DNA of 64,000 bases. Origin: Companilactobacillus kedongensis. Lineage in GTDB: Bacteria > Bacillota > Bacilli > Lactobacillales > Lactobacillaceae. Position numbers and translations under genes: made by a program. The stretch spans positions 1 to 64,000 of the forward strand of contig NZ_RHOR01000012.1 of NCBI RefSeq assembly GCF_003946625.1, given 5' to 3'. The first letter of the stretch is position 1. The number at the start of each line of letters is the position of its first letter. Shown here in pieces: positions 1-9,183 of this stretch. Below the pieces are notes generated by a model, which worked only from the letters and a program-made list of their open reading frames with translations, ran no database searches and was not told the DNA's origin.

Positions 1-867
1 TTCTGATCCTTTTGGTGTTAAATCATCACCGTTTGCTGTGTATGTATCTCCAACTTTTTGAGCACTAACTGTCTTAGATGGTGCTAACTCTTTTGTATTA
101 TCAGATGCATCTACATATTTAATTGTTACATCTGCATTTTGTTCAGTAGGTGTAGTAGTACCGCCACCATTATTATCACTTGATCCATTGTTGTTATTAT
201 CAACATCTGTATCAGTATCTGGTAGTGGTTCAGCGTCTGGATCATTTGCAATATATGTCTTATCTGAACGTGAAGTTTCGGAAATCAAGTTTGAATCGGC
301 TGCTTTTACCCATTCGTCTGTTGAAACACGATAATAGGTGACACCATCAACAGTTACTTTAGTATCCGTCTTCCAATCAGTATTGGCTGCTAAAGCACGG
401 TTCGAAATCGGCTTAGCTCCATCTAATGGATTACTAAATAATCGAGTATTGTTACCAACGTGAATAACTCCAGTTAAATCTTGTTTGGAGGTTTCATCTT
501 GGAGGTCCATTTGTTTGATATTAGCATATTCATTTGTACTTACTTTAACGTATGTTTGACCATCAACACCGACAACGGCCTTATCTGTCTTCCAAGCAGT
601 TCCGCTTTGAAGACCTCTGTTTGATCTGTGAATATTCTTTGTAGTTACACTATTCCACAATGGAATTGAGCTACCTTTTTGAGCATTAACGACGGCAACA
701 TTATTAACGGCAGAAGCATCTGCTGTTTGTTGTCCTAAAATCGATACTCCAAATAATGTCACAAAAGTCAATCCAACAGCGATCCATCCTTTTTTACCGT
801 GTACCAACTTAACTCGATAAGTTTTCTCCTCTAAAGCTTTTTCTAAACGTTTTCTCTTAAAATCCAT
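1..867 (-). CDS. Secreted surface protein, SLAP-like repeats plus MucBP start (partial)
   Basis: The reading frame is open from an ATG at 867 to the window edge, so the C-terminus is missing (289 codons seen). The N-terminus is basic, carries a YRVKLVHGKKGW segment (about residues 17-28) like the KxYKxGKxW signal peptide of large lactobacillar exoproteins, and continues into a hydrophobic stretch (29-47) with likely cleavage near Ala52. Two related repeats follow (about 64-115 and 126-190), each with a 'W-K-T-D ... V-x-V-D-G-x-T-Y-x-K/R-V-S-T' pattern typical of SLAP surface-layer domains. After a linker rich in D, N, G and T, the visible end begins a MucBP-like domain (VTIKYVDAS). A cell-wall or S-layer associated adhesin is inferred. 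The start is supported by GAGGGG upstream of the ATG. Confidence 0.75.
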   Translation of the reverse strand, partial: MDFKRKRLEKALEEKTYRVKLVHGKKGWIAVGLTFVTLFGVSILGQQTADASAVNNVAVVNAQKGSSIPLWNSVTTKNIHRSNRGLQSGTAWKTDKAVVGVDGQTYVKVSTNEYANIKQMDLQDETSKQDLTGVIHVGNNTRLFSNPLDGAKPISNRALAANTDWKTDTKVTVDGVTYYRVSTDEWVKAADSNLISETSRSDKTYIANDPDAEPLPDTDTDVDNNNNGSSDNNGGGTTTPTEQNADVTIKYVDASDNTKELAPSKTVSAQKVGDTYTANGDDLTPKGSE

Positions 868-1062
868 TCTTCACTCGTCCCCTCGAATATATATTTTTAA
901 AGGTTGAAACATTGATTTAATATATTAAAACTTCTGTTTCTTGCCTTTCTTATATTCGAAGTATATAACATCATTATTAAAAATTGAAGGCCTTTTCACC
1001 AAAAATACGTATTATTTTACATATATCTATCTTTTTAACGTATTTTCTTAACTAAAATTAAT
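868..1062. other. AT-rich intergenic leader of the surface protein gene
   Basis: About 195 bases without a gene. It must contain the promoter for the minus-strand surface protein gene, but I see only several TATA-like hexamers and no convincing -35/-10 pair. Confidence 0.4.
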
Positions 1063-1107
1063 AAAAAAATGATTTAATCCCGTTAAAAGGACTAAATCAT
1101 TTTTTTA
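1063..1107 (-). terminator. Intrinsic terminator after the lipoprotein pair
   Basis: Thirteen-base arms (1068-1080 and 1089-1101, one G-T wobble) are flanked by A and T runs on both sides. The hairpin therefore works best on the minus strand, directly after the lipoprotein gene, and insulates the surface protein gene. Confidence 0.85.
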
Positions 1108-2475
1108 TTAATTATTTGCGTAATCTTTATATGCTTGTGTTAAATCAGGATCTTTCATAATTATATGACCATTATAAATAGTTCCATCCAGAGCAATTCC
1201 GACATTTCTACCAACATCAGATTCTTCATTACCTTCTTCAGCTACTGAATAATACAATCTATAGACCATCGGTGTAGCAGTTTTTTCTCCACCAGCTTCT
1301 TCGGCAACTGGTAATGTTGCACCATCCCCAGCTTCCAAAACATGGAAATTATGCATTTCTTCATCTTGTTGATAGTATTCAGTCACCCAATCAGCAAAAT
1401 CTTCTTTGGTTGGGAAAACTTCTTTAACTGATCTGCCTTCACTATCAGAACTTGATTCTTTATGCATCTGAGAATTGAAACTTGATACGGAATAGCTATT
1501 CAAATAGTCATCGTACTTAGGCAGACTTTGCGAAGCATCATCGGGATAGTTATCTTCCATTTTCCAACTTGAAAATACACTGCTTAACAATGTTAAGACA
1601 TTATGATTATATTTCAATCTCAATGTTGTTCCGGCTAATGGACTACCAGATTTTTGATACTCAAATCCTCCCAAACTCATCAAGTTACCATAATAAGCAT
1701 TGGATTGCTCGGATACTTTCAAAGTCATGATGTGACTATTTGAATTATACGAGTATGTTCCTTCAAATACTGCCATTACAGCAGAATTTTTATTTGTATT
1801 TTTAGCATCCTGATATCCGTAACGCCAAATATATTTGCTACCCTTAAAAGCAATCGCATTCATTGGTGTATCCATACCATTAGAAGTAAATCCATGATTT
1901 GAAAACTTACTATAGGCATTATCGTATTTATTCTTTTCATTCTGATAATGCTTATTATATTTGACAGTTTGTCTATCTGTCGGATATAGTTTGACGTTAT
2001 TTACTGTTCCCAACAAGTAGGTCTTCTTATTCTCGATCTTAATTGGATGGTTCTCCGCAGCATTCAAAGTGCCACCTTCCCTTTGAACAATACTGATCGG
2101 TGCCATCCCCTCTGACAGGTCAGAATCATTATTGAAACGTTCTTCAGTAACATTATCAATATTCATAGTAATATTACCGTTTGTAGCAATAGTATAGGTT
2201 CCCTTTTCGGTAAATCGTCCCGCAAACCCTTTGGAACTGATAATATCCTGAACAAAACTACCATCTTTTCCAAAATACATTGAGTATTTGTAATCTGGAT
2301 CTTTGGCAGTGCCATTTCCATGATGAATGCCCTTAAAATTATGGCCCTTGATCACGATTTCTTTATTAGATTTATTATTACTTTTCGTACTGGTTGTTGA
2401 ATTATTACTGCATCCAGCTAGAACTAGCAAAAATAAAGCACTTATCATAACTAGTAAATATTTTTTATATTTCAT
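1108..2475 (-). CDS. Lipoprotein of unrecognised family, copy 2 of a tandem pair
   Basis: 455 residues from ATG 2475. A GTG at 2487 is also in frame but overlaps the GGGGGA ribosome binding site, so the ATG is preferred. The N-terminus is a classic lipoprotein signal: KYKK, a hydrophobic core, then lipobox LAGC. The mature part starts with a linker rich in S, T, N and K, then a conserved block (VIKGHNFKGIHHGNGTAKD) and a C-terminal segment with FPTKEDFADWVTEYY. It is a close paralog of the gene just upstream, by eye clearly over half identical along the whole length. The two genes are 18 bases apart and share a terminator, so they are probably one transcript. An outer-face membrane-anchored role is inferred; I do not recognise the domain or its substrate. 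Confidence 0.8.
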   Translation of the reverse strand: MKYKKYLLVMISALFLLVLAGCSNNSTTSTKSNNKSNKEIVIKGHNFKGIHHGNGTAKDPDYKYSMYFGKDGSFVQDIISSKGFAGRFTEKGTYTIATNGNITMNIDNVTEERFNNDSDLSEGMAPISIVQREGGTLNAAENHPIKIENKKTYLLGTVNNVKLYPTDRQTVKYNKHYQNEKNKYDNAYSKFSNHGFTSNGMDTPMNAIAFKGSKYIWRYGYQDAKNTNKNSAVMAVFEGTYSYNSNSHIMTLKVSEQSNAYYGNLMSLGGFEYQKSGSPLAGTTLRLKYNHNVLTLLSSVFSSWKMEDNYPDDASQSLPKYDDYLNSYSVSSFNSQMHKESSSDSEGRSVKEVFPTKEDFADWVTEYYQQDEEMHNFHVLEAGDGATLPVAEEAGGEKTATPMVYRLYYSVAEEGNEESDVGRNVGIALDGTIYNGHIIMKDPDLTQAYKDYANN

Positions 2476-2493
2476 AATTTCCCCCACTATAAC

Positions 2494-3840
2494 TTATCCG
2501 TTGTAATCAGCATAGGCTTGGATCAAATCCTCATCCAAGGTATTGAAATGACCACTGTAAATACTTCCATCAGACGTAATACAGATTGTTCTGCTGACGT
2601 CAGGCACACTGTCATCTGATGTTATTGAATAATCGAGACTATATACTACTGGCGTTTCAGTTTGTTCATCATCCAAAGAATCTCTGACGGATACTTTACC
2701 ACCTTCACTTACGGATAACACTTTAAAATCTGGCTCTTTATCATCAGACAAATAATAATCAGTTACCCAATCGGCAAAATCTTCCTTTGTAGGAAAGGCT
2801 TTCTTAACTGGTGAATTATTCTCGTCATCCTTTTCCATTTGTGAATCAAACGTAGCAACAGAATAACTATTTAGATAGTCATCATATTTCGGTTGACTCT
2901 GTGAAGCATCCTCTGGATACTCATCTTTCATTCCCCAGCTCTTAAATGAACTATTAACTAAATTAAGAGCATTGTTTCTATATCTCAATTTCAAATTATT
3001 TCCAGCTAATGAACTACCAGATTTTTTATATTTAAATCCATTGAGACTCATTAAATTACCATAATAAGATTTTGATTGATCAGATACGTTCAGTGTCAAG
3101 ATATGATCACTAGAACTATATGAATAAGTTCCCTCAAACACTGCCATGACGGCATTATCCTTATCGGTATTTCTGCCAAGATAACCGTATCTCCAGATAA
3201 ACTTATTACCCTTAAAGGCAATACCATTCATTGGCGTATCCATCCCGTTTGAAGTAAATCCATGACCTGAGAATTTATTATACGTATTATCATACTTTTT
3301 CATTTCACTTTGATAATGCTTTTTATAATTAACCGTCTTAGCATCGGTTGGATATAATTTGACGTTGTTAACTGTCCCCAACAAATAAGTCTTCTTATTA
3401 TTGATTTTAATCGGATGATCTTCAGCAGCATTCAAAGTACTGCCTTCCCTTTGAACAATGCTCTTTGGCGCGATCCCTCTTGATAAAGAAGAGTCGCTAG
3501 TGAATCGTTCCTTAGTGACACTGGCAATATTCATTGTTATATCACCATTTTTAGCAATATTATATGTTCCTCTTTCCGTGAATCTTCCCGCAAATCCCTT
3601 GGAACTAATAATATCTTGCACAAAATTACCATCTTTTCCAAAATACATGGAATACTTATAATCTGGATCTTTGGCAGTCCCGTTTCCTTGATGCAATCCT
3701 CTAAAATTGTGGCCTTTGATGACAATATTGCCACTTGATTCTTTTACATCACTCAAATCGGCTTTTTTACTACTGCAGCCAGATATCACTAGTAAAAATA
3801 AAATGCTTATAATTACTAGAATGTAATTTTTTTGTTTCAT
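2494..3840 (-). CDS. Lipoprotein of unrecognised family, copy 1 of a tandem pair
   Basis: 448 residues, ATG start behind AGAGGGGGAAAT. The signal peptide ends in lipobox ISGC. It shares with its downstream paralog the blocks GHNFRGLHQGNGTAKDPDYK, SSKGFAGRFTE, HGFTSNGMDTPMN and FPTKEDFADWVT. The central half is rich in Tyr, Asn and Gly and predicts as beta structure. The copies differ mainly in the linker after the lipidated Cys and in the acidic C-terminal third. The start lies only about 20 bases from a strong upstream terminator, so its promoter must lie in or across the hairpin, or the gene depends on readthrough. Function unknown. Confidence 0.8.
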   Translation of the reverse strand: MKQKNYILVIISILFLLVISGCSSKKADLSDVKESSGNIVIKGHNFRGLHQGNGTAKDPDYKYSMYFGKDGNFVQDIISSKGFAGRFTERGTYNIAKNGDITMNIASVTKERFTSDSSLSRGIAPKSIVQREGSTLNAAEDHPIKINNKKTYLLGTVNNVKLYPTDAKTVNYKKHYQSEMKKYDNTYNKFSGHGFTSNGMDTPMNGIAFKGNKFIWRYGYLGRNTDKDNAVMAVFEGTYSYSSSDHILTLNVSDQSKSYYGNLMSLNGFKYKKSGSSLAGNNLKLRYRNNALNLVNSSFKSWGMKDEYPEDASQSQPKYDDYLNSYSVATFDSQMEKDDENNSPVKKAFPTKEDFADWVTDYYLSDDKEPDFKVLSVSEGGKVSVRDSLDDEQTETPVVYSLDYSITSDDSVPDVSRTICITSDGSIYSGHFNTLDEDLIQAYADYNG

Positions 3841-3863
3841 ATTTCCCCCTCTATAACAAACAC

Positions 3864-3919
3864 AAAAAGACGAATGTATCTGACTGTATTTTTAATATGT
3901 CGATTACATTCGTCTTTTT
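3864..3919 (-). terminator. Bidirectional-type terminator between WxL-lectin gene and lipoprotein pair
   Basis: A perfect 15-base arm (3864-3878) is repeated inverted at 3905-3919 with a 26-base loop. The arms begin with five A and end with five T, so termination is possible on either strand; the gene ending here is the minus-strand lectin protein. Confidence 0.85.
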
Positions 3920-3966
3920 CTATACAAATAAGTATATATCAATATTATTAATTTAGGAAGTTAGGA

Positions 3967-6303
3967 TTAAATATTAGGTATTCCATCAACTAATGACCAA
4001 GAAATCGTCCCGGAATAAATTCCAGCTGGATTGTCTTTGTCCAATTTTAAAAGTATTCCACTATCCTTAGTCCACTGGCTAGCAACATCAATTGTTTGAA
4101 CATCATCTTGATTCTTAATATTACGATAAACTTCTTGTAAACCGGTCAATGGAAAAATCTTTCCTTCAGTACTTCGATAGACCATATTGCCATTTAATAT
4201 CTGATTATTTACATTATCCTTAAGTACTGTTGCATGTGCCTGTAAAGTCCACCCTAGGCCCGGATCACGCCCATCGATCACCTCGACCTGCCATCCCGAT
4301 TGCCTTGGAACTATTTCACCAGGATAACTTTTCTTGATATTCTCGAAATAAACATTCTTACCAACCTGACCAAATTCTAAATTACCAGCAACCTTAAATA
4401 TTATCTTAATATTACTAGTTCGATAACCATTGTTGTCGGTTGCGTAAAGAGTCAATATGTTCTGACCTTTGATCAATTGACTCTTTGGTACGTAGAACGA
4501 ATACGATGCTTTTGATCCGTTATAACCAGATAGATGAAAATTATTTGTATACGTATTGATTTCGGAGTGTAATTCCACATTACTAGGAGTGATCCAATCA
4601 CCGTTTGAATACCAAATTTCACCCTTGATCGGTATTTGATCTGGAACTTGGTCCATTGAAGAATATTCAACTACTCCCGATGGATCTGAATTGATCATCA
4701 TTTTAGGCACATCAATAACAAAAGCCTGATTATCATCATCAATAATAAAATTATCACTCTCAAATTTAACATGGGTCGAAGGAACATTTGTAGCTTTGTC
4801 AACCATATTGGCCGTTGCGTGCAATTCAATTTTGGCGGTTTGCATATTATTAGACAACGCTTTTGATAGTACATGTAAAATTTGACTTTTATTATATTGC
4901 GTTAGCGGGATATCCTCATGGCTACCATCAGCATAAGTAACGGTTCCAGAAGTATAAGTAACCTGTTCAGGTAAATTCATTTTAGCTAAGATCTGATCCC
5001 AATCTTTCGACCCATTTATATAAGTTAAATTATAAATAAAGCTAAGATCATCACCTGCATTGACATGATTGTCAGTCGCCGTAAGAACTTTATTTTTCGT
5101 ATTATCTTTGATACTGGCAGTTGAATCAGCACTAACAAATGAAGGAATACTTTCAAAAACAATCAGATTATTTTCCATAAATTTACCCGTCGATCCGGTG
5201 AAACCCCATCTTAGTTTATTACTACCATTCAATTTAAAATGATCCATATCTAATTTCTGCGACTTAGTGATTGGCTTATTATTGGCCGTTCCGTCAACAT
5301 TTTTATCATTAAAAAAGTAAGTCAGCGTGCTAGTTGCATGGTCAAACTTTATTGTCATATGATGCCATTTAGCATCTGTAAGAAGTGGTCCTGAAGATGG
5401 ATCAATACTTGGTTTTTGGTATAAATTATTATGCTTCATCATGTAGTAATATTTAGTTCCTTGATCAGAACCTGATAAAAATGGGAAGTATGTTGCACTA
5501 ACATCTGGATAATCCATATTAATATGCTGGCCTGATATTTGATCACCTCTAAACACATAATCAAAAGAAACACCTTCCCCACTGATATCTTCATAACGGT
5601 TTAATTTATTAAGAAAAGTATCAAACTCAATTGCAAAACTGTTTTGAATCGCTGTCGGTAAAATTTGAGTTGAAGGATCGTTGTTGGGATTATCATTGTC
5701 CATATCAGCACCCCATACACCTAGAGTCTGACCGGGCGCAGGTACACCTTTAAATCTAGATATAGCCCTAATACCACCGTATGGATTATTTATATTTTTA
5801 GGATCATCTTGAGCATTTTGTAAAACGAATGCCATACCATCTCCTACTTCTAGTGGTTTTGAGGTATCTTTGGGATGACCAAAATAAAGCCACATGGACA
5901 TAGTCTGATCCTTAGTTATATCTAAATAATTTGATTTATCAATATTACTCCAAATAGATCCCAACTGATAATACCCATGAGTAACTCGAAGTATTCTAGT
6001 ATGATCATCTGGGTCATTTTCACTTCTTTTAATAACTTTAGATGCGTTCATATTATCTGATGAATTAGGCTTTGAAAATATTCCCTGTTGAAAAGTTGGA
6101 TCAGAAATATCCATCCCTCTAGGTGCGCTATCTAATGCCTTTTGTAAATCCTCTGGATCATCAGGCTTAGTTTCTGAAGGTAATATATCAGTAACTTCTG
6201 CATTTACATTTATGTAATTATTCAAAGAGACAATTAAAGTTATCAAGGCAAATAATGATAATAATATAAACAATAATTTAGATTTTATTTTACTAGTATC
6301 CAT
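3967..6303 (-). CDS. WxL-domain surface protein with L-type lectin domain
   Basis: 778 residues, ATG start behind GGGGATAG. A hydrophobic export signal spans about 8-32. Residues about 85-395 look like an L-type (legume) lectin fold: GDGMAFVLQN, an acidic/Asn-rich loop, NSFAIEFDTF, WHHMTIKFD and LRWGFTGSTG. The middle (about 400-640) is beta-rich, like Ig or cadherin modules. The C-terminus fits a WxL cell-wall-binding domain: the first motif is WTL with Trp near 685, and the second is the unusual WSL with Trp near 769 in a SGTISWSLVDG context at the very end. WxL domains attach non-covalently to peptidoglycan, so this is probably a glycan-binding surface protein. No partner WxL or DUF916 gene is adjacent, so it appears to stand alone. 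Confidence 0.8.
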   Translation of the reverse strand: MDTSKIKSKLLFILLSLFALITLIVSLNNYINVNAEVTDILPSETKPDDPEDLQKALDSAPRGMDISDPTFQQGIFSKPNSSDNMNASKVIKRSENDPDDHTRILRVTHGYYQLGSIWSNIDKSNYLDITKDQTMSMWLYFGHPKDTSKPLEVGDGMAFVLQNAQDDPKNINNPYGGIRAISRFKGVPAPGQTLGVWGADMDNDNPNNDPSTQILPTAIQNSFAIEFDTFLNKLNRYEDISGEGVSFDYVFRGDQISGQHINMDYPDVSATYFPFLSGSDQGTKYYYMMKHNNLYQKPSIDPSSGPLLTDAKWHHMTIKFDHATSTLTYFFNDKNVDGTANNKPITKSQKLDMDHFKLNGSNKLRWGFTGSTGKFMENNLIVFESIPSFVSADSTASIKDNTKNKVLTATDNHVNAGDDLSFIYNLTYINGSKDWDQILAKMNLPEQVTYTSGTVTYADGSHEDIPLTQYNKSQILHVLSKALSNNMQTAKIELHATANMVDKATNVPSTHVKFESDNFIIDDDNQAFVIDVPKMMINSDPSGVVEYSSMDQVPDQIPIKGEIWYSNGDWITPSNVELHSEINTYTNNFHLSGYNGSKASYSFYVPKSQLIKGQNILTLYATDNNGYRTSNIKIIFKVAGNLEFGQVGKNVYFENIKKSYPGEIVPRQSGWQVEVIDGRDPGLGWTLQAHATVLKDNVNNQILNGNMVYRSTEGKIFPLTGLQEVYRNIKNQDDVQTIDVASQWTKDSGILLKLDKDNPAGIYSGTISWSLVDGIPNI

Positions 6304-6383
6304 ATATAGCTATCCCCATTAATTAAAATAGTCAAATTAGTTAACTTATTATATCAAATAATAGAGTTTAAATCCAAAGCTAA

Positions 6384-6419
6384 CAAAAAAAGACCGCATC
6401 TTTAAAAGATGCAGTCTTG
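6384..6419 (-). terminator. Terminator of the cfa-trmK-nif3-pepT operon
   Basis: Fourteen-base arms AAGACCGCATCTTT and its near-perfect inverse (one wobble), followed on the minus strand by seven T. It lies about 10 bases beyond the pepT stop. Confidence 0.9.
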
Positions 6420-6428
6420 ATTAAAAAT

Positions 6429-7676
6429 CTATTTTTTATTGTCATTATTTAGTTTGATGATTTCCAAAACAACATCAACGGCTTTTTCCATTGACTCTTC
6501 AGCCACGTACTCAAAGCGTCCATGCATGTTCTCACCACCAGCAAACAAGTTAGGAGTTGGTAATCCCATAAAGGAGATCTTTGATCCATCAGTGCCACCA
6601 CGAACAGCAGCTTCATCTGGTTCAATATCGAGATTCTTCATAGCATGTTCAGCAATCTTAACTACATCCATATGATCCTTTATAATATCGATCATATTGT
6701 AGTATTGATCCTTCATATCAATCTTAACAGTCTCTTCACTATATTTCTTATTCAGATCAGAAACGATTTGATTGACCTTATTCTTACGATCCTCTAAACC
6801 TGTACGTTCAAAATCACGAATAATATATGATAAGTCAGTTGCATCAACTGTCCCATTGATTGAAATCAAATGGAAGAATCCTTCACGTCCATCAGTCTTT
6901 TCAGGAACTTCATCACTAGGCAAAGCATTTTGGAATTCATTAGCAATACTCATGGAATTGATCATGATTCCTTTAGCAGAACCTGGGTGCACATCCTTAC
7001 CGGTAATGTGGACCTTCAATCCAGCAGCACTGAAAGTTTCGTACTCTAGTTGACCCACTGGACCACCATCAACAGTATAAGCAAAGTCAGCACCAAAATC
7101 TTTAACATCAAACTTATCAGCACCAGTACCGATCTCTTCATCAGGACCAAGACCGATCTTAACTTTACCATGTTTGATTTCAGGATGACCAATCAAATAT
7201 TCCATAGCAGTAATAATTTCACTGACTCCTGATTTGTCATCAGAACCAAGTAACGTATCACCGCTAGTTGTGATCAATGTTTGACCTGCATAACTATTTA
7301 ATGAAGGAAAAACTTTAGGATCAAGTGTGTACTTACCTTCGTCATCTAATTTGATTACACTTTTGCCATCATAATTTTCAACGATTTTAGGTTTGATATT
7401 TTCTGAATTAAAATCAGCAGTATCAATATGAGAAATTAATCCCAAAACGGGAACATCATAATCTAAGTTTGATGGTAGTTCTGCTGTTAAATAAGAATTT
7501 ACTGAGCTAATCTTAACATCACTTAATCCAACAGATTTTAATTCTTCTGCCAATTTATTAAGGAAAACGGTTTGTCTTTCTGTTGATGGAATAGTTGTTG
7601 AATTCTCATCAGAACGAGTATTTTGCTTAACATATCCCAAAAAACGAGGGATTAACTTTTCGTATTTAATTGCCAA
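6429..7676 (-). CDS. pepT: Peptidase T (tripeptide aminopeptidase)
   Basis: M20-family dinuclear zinc exopeptidase that removes the N-terminal residue from tripeptides in the cytosol. It has the HIDTADF metal motif near residue 83, GPDEEIG with the catalytic Glu, VHPGSAKG in the lid domain, and a C-terminal GGENMHGRFEY metal region. A GTG at 7685 is in frame but abuts the AGGAAG site. The TTG at 7676 is spaced eight bases from it and gives the N-terminus usual for the family (IKYEKLIPRFL), so it is preferred (415 residues). It is last in the cfa-trmK-nif3 operon, twelve bases after nif3. A role in using peptides from the medium fits a lactic acid bacterium. Confidence 0.92.
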   Translation of the reverse strand: MAIKYEKLIPRFLGYVKQNTRSDENSTTIPSTERQTVFLNKLAEELKSVGLSDVKISSVNSYLTAELPSNLDYDVPVLGLISHIDTADFNSENIKPKIVENYDGKSVIKLDDEGKYTLDPKVFPSLNSYAGQTLITTSGDTLLGSDDKSGVSEIITAMEYLIGHPEIKHGKVKIGLGPDEEIGTGADKFDVKDFGADFAYTVDGGPVGQLEYETFSAAGLKVHITGKDVHPGSAKGIMINSMSIANEFQNALPSDEVPEKTDGREGFFHLISINGTVDATDLSYIIRDFERTGLEDRKNKVNQIVSDLNKKYSEETVKIDMKDQYYNMIDIIKDHMDVVKIAEHAMKNLDIEPDEAAVRGGTDGSKISFMGLPTPNLFAGGENMHGRFEYVAEESMEKAVDVVLEIIKLNNDNKK

Positions 7677-7688
7677 TTTGTCCACTTC

Positions 7689-8486
7689 CTATATAAAATT
7701 ATATGGTTCTGTGTTCACTTCAGACTGAATAACTTCAATGTCCCATTTATAGGCCTTTTTCCAGTCATTTAACAAACGGGCCATCTTCTCAATAAAGATA
7801 ACTTCAATATGATGACCAGGATCAACTACATTTAAACCATTTGACATCATGTCATGTGCAGTATGGTAATAAACATCCCCAGTAATAAAGGTATCTGCTC
7901 CAGCTTTCAAAACTTCTGGATAGAATTTACCAGCATCTCCACCAATAATAGCAACTTTCTTAACTGGTTGTCCAAGTTCTGACTTCACATAGCGCAAATT
8001 AGGTAAGTTATAAACATCACGAACCTTTTTAGCAAAGTCCAACAGATCCATTGGTTCAGCAAGGTCACCCATACGTCCAATTGAATAATCATCGTCAGGA
8101 TCCAGATAGCGAGTATTTTGCAACTCAAGTTTCTCCATTAGCCAGTCATTCATCCCGCCATGAGCCTTATCCAGATTCGTATGTGCAGAATGAACAGCAA
8201 TGTTATGTGACAAAAGATCTTGATACATCTTATTTTGAGGTGATGAGAGATCAAGATTTCTCGCAGAATGAAACATTATCGGATGATGTGCCATGATCAT
8301 ATCGACATTTTTATCGATAGCTTCTTCAACCACTCGAGGACGAACATCCAAAGTAGTCATGATTTTATGCACATCTTGACTACGATCTCCAATTTGAAAA
8401 CCAGTTGGATCTCCGTCTTCTTTGATTGATAATGGTGCAAATTCTTCTACATGATTAATAATATCTTGTACTTTTACTTTGACCAT
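7689..8486 (-). CDS. Nif3-like dinuclear metal centre protein (short form)
   Basis: 265 residues of the Nif3/YqfO/YbgI family, homologous to the B. subtilis yqfO product. Visible metal-site motifs are MAHHPIMF, VHSAHTNLDKAHGG and, near the C-terminus, DPGHHIEVIFIEK. Many Bacillota homologs are about 370 residues because a PII/CutA-like domain is inserted in the middle. Here the two halves are joined directly at about residue 130, so this is the short E. coli-like form. The ATG overlaps the trmK stop codon (TAATG), which suggests translational coupling. The family has no firmly established reaction. The trmK-nif3 pairing is common in Bacillota. Confidence 0.88.
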   Translation of the reverse strand: MVKVKVQDIINHVEEFAPLSIKEDGDPTGFQIGDRSQDVHKIMTTLDVRPRVVEEAIDKNVDMIMAHHPIMFHSARNLDLSSPQNKMYQDLLSHNIAVHSAHTNLDKAHGGMNDWLMEKLELQNTRYLDPDDDYSIGRMGDLAEPMDLLDFAKKVRDVYNLPNLRYVKSELGQPVKKVAIIGGDAGKFYPEVLKAGADTFITGDVYYHTAHDMMSNGLNVVDPGHHIEVIFIEKMARLLNDWKKAYKWDIEVIQSEVNTEPYNFI

Positions 8487-9175
8487 TACAAAATCTCCTC
8501 AACATATTTAATATATTGCTGCATTTTGTGAATTTTTTCTGTATCAATTTTTTTGGCATGTTTCATATTAACAACAGCTTTTTGATAACCATTTAGTTTG
8601 CGTTGCCACTTATTGATGAAATCAGTTGATTTTTTCTTCATCAAAATAGGACCCATTAAATACTGAGCTTCATTCAACTCTGAAGTATTAGTACTTCTTT
8701 GAGCTTTTATGATCTCATAATCATGATGCTCATCTTCTAAAAGATCTTCATCAACTATGGCAAACCCATTTTCAATCAGCCAATGTCTAACCAAAGGTTC
8801 TCCAATATTAGGCTGTAAGACCAGCGTCTTAACATTCGACAATTGGTCCTTTGTAGCTCGTGTCAAAATATCACAGATCAAGATGCCACCCATACCTGCA
8901 ATAACAACTGTATCTATTTTATCCGCTGCTTCAATAACGGCTAAACCATCACCTAAACGGACATCAATTTTTTTACTCAGCCCAAACTTGTCGATATCTG
9001 CTTTCGAACGTGACATTGGACCTGGAGCCACTTCCCCAGCAATTGCGTAATCAATCGTATTATTTTCAATCAATTCTACTGGTAAATAAGCGTGATCAGA
9101 ACCAATATCTGCCACTCGAGCATTTGTGTCGACCATTTTGGCCACAGCTCGTAGTCTGTTTGATAGTAAAGTCAC
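8486..9175 (-). CDS. trmK: tRNA (adenine(22)-N(1))-methyltransferase TrmK
   Basis: 229 residues. This is a SAM-dependent methyltransferase that modifies A22 in the D-loop of tRNA in Gram-positives. The Rossmann part contains VADIGSDHAYLPVEL (SAM loop, near residue 20) and VVIAGMGG with LQPN, a family signature. The C-terminus (from about 155) is Lys-rich and predicts a coiled helix. The start is GTG behind AGAGG, eight bases after the cfa stop. It lies next to nif3, as in Bacillus. Confidence 0.9.
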   Translation of the reverse strand: MTLLSNRLRAVAKMVDTNARVADIGSDHAYLPVELIENNTIDYAIAGEVAPGPMSRSKADIDKFGLSKKIDVRLGDGLAVIEAADKIDTVVIAGMGGILICDILTRATKDQLSNVKTLVLQPNIGEPLVRHWLIENGFAIVDEDLLEDEHHDYEIIKAQRSTNTSELNEAQYLMGPILMKKKSTDFINKWQRKLNGYQKAVVNMKHAKKIDTEKIHKMQQYIKYVEEIL

Positions 9176-9183
9176 ATTAACCT

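Noticed and set aside
3458-3734. Open frames opposite and inside the lipoprotein gene
   Set aside because: They lie within a gene with a clear lipobox and paralog, and lack binding sites.
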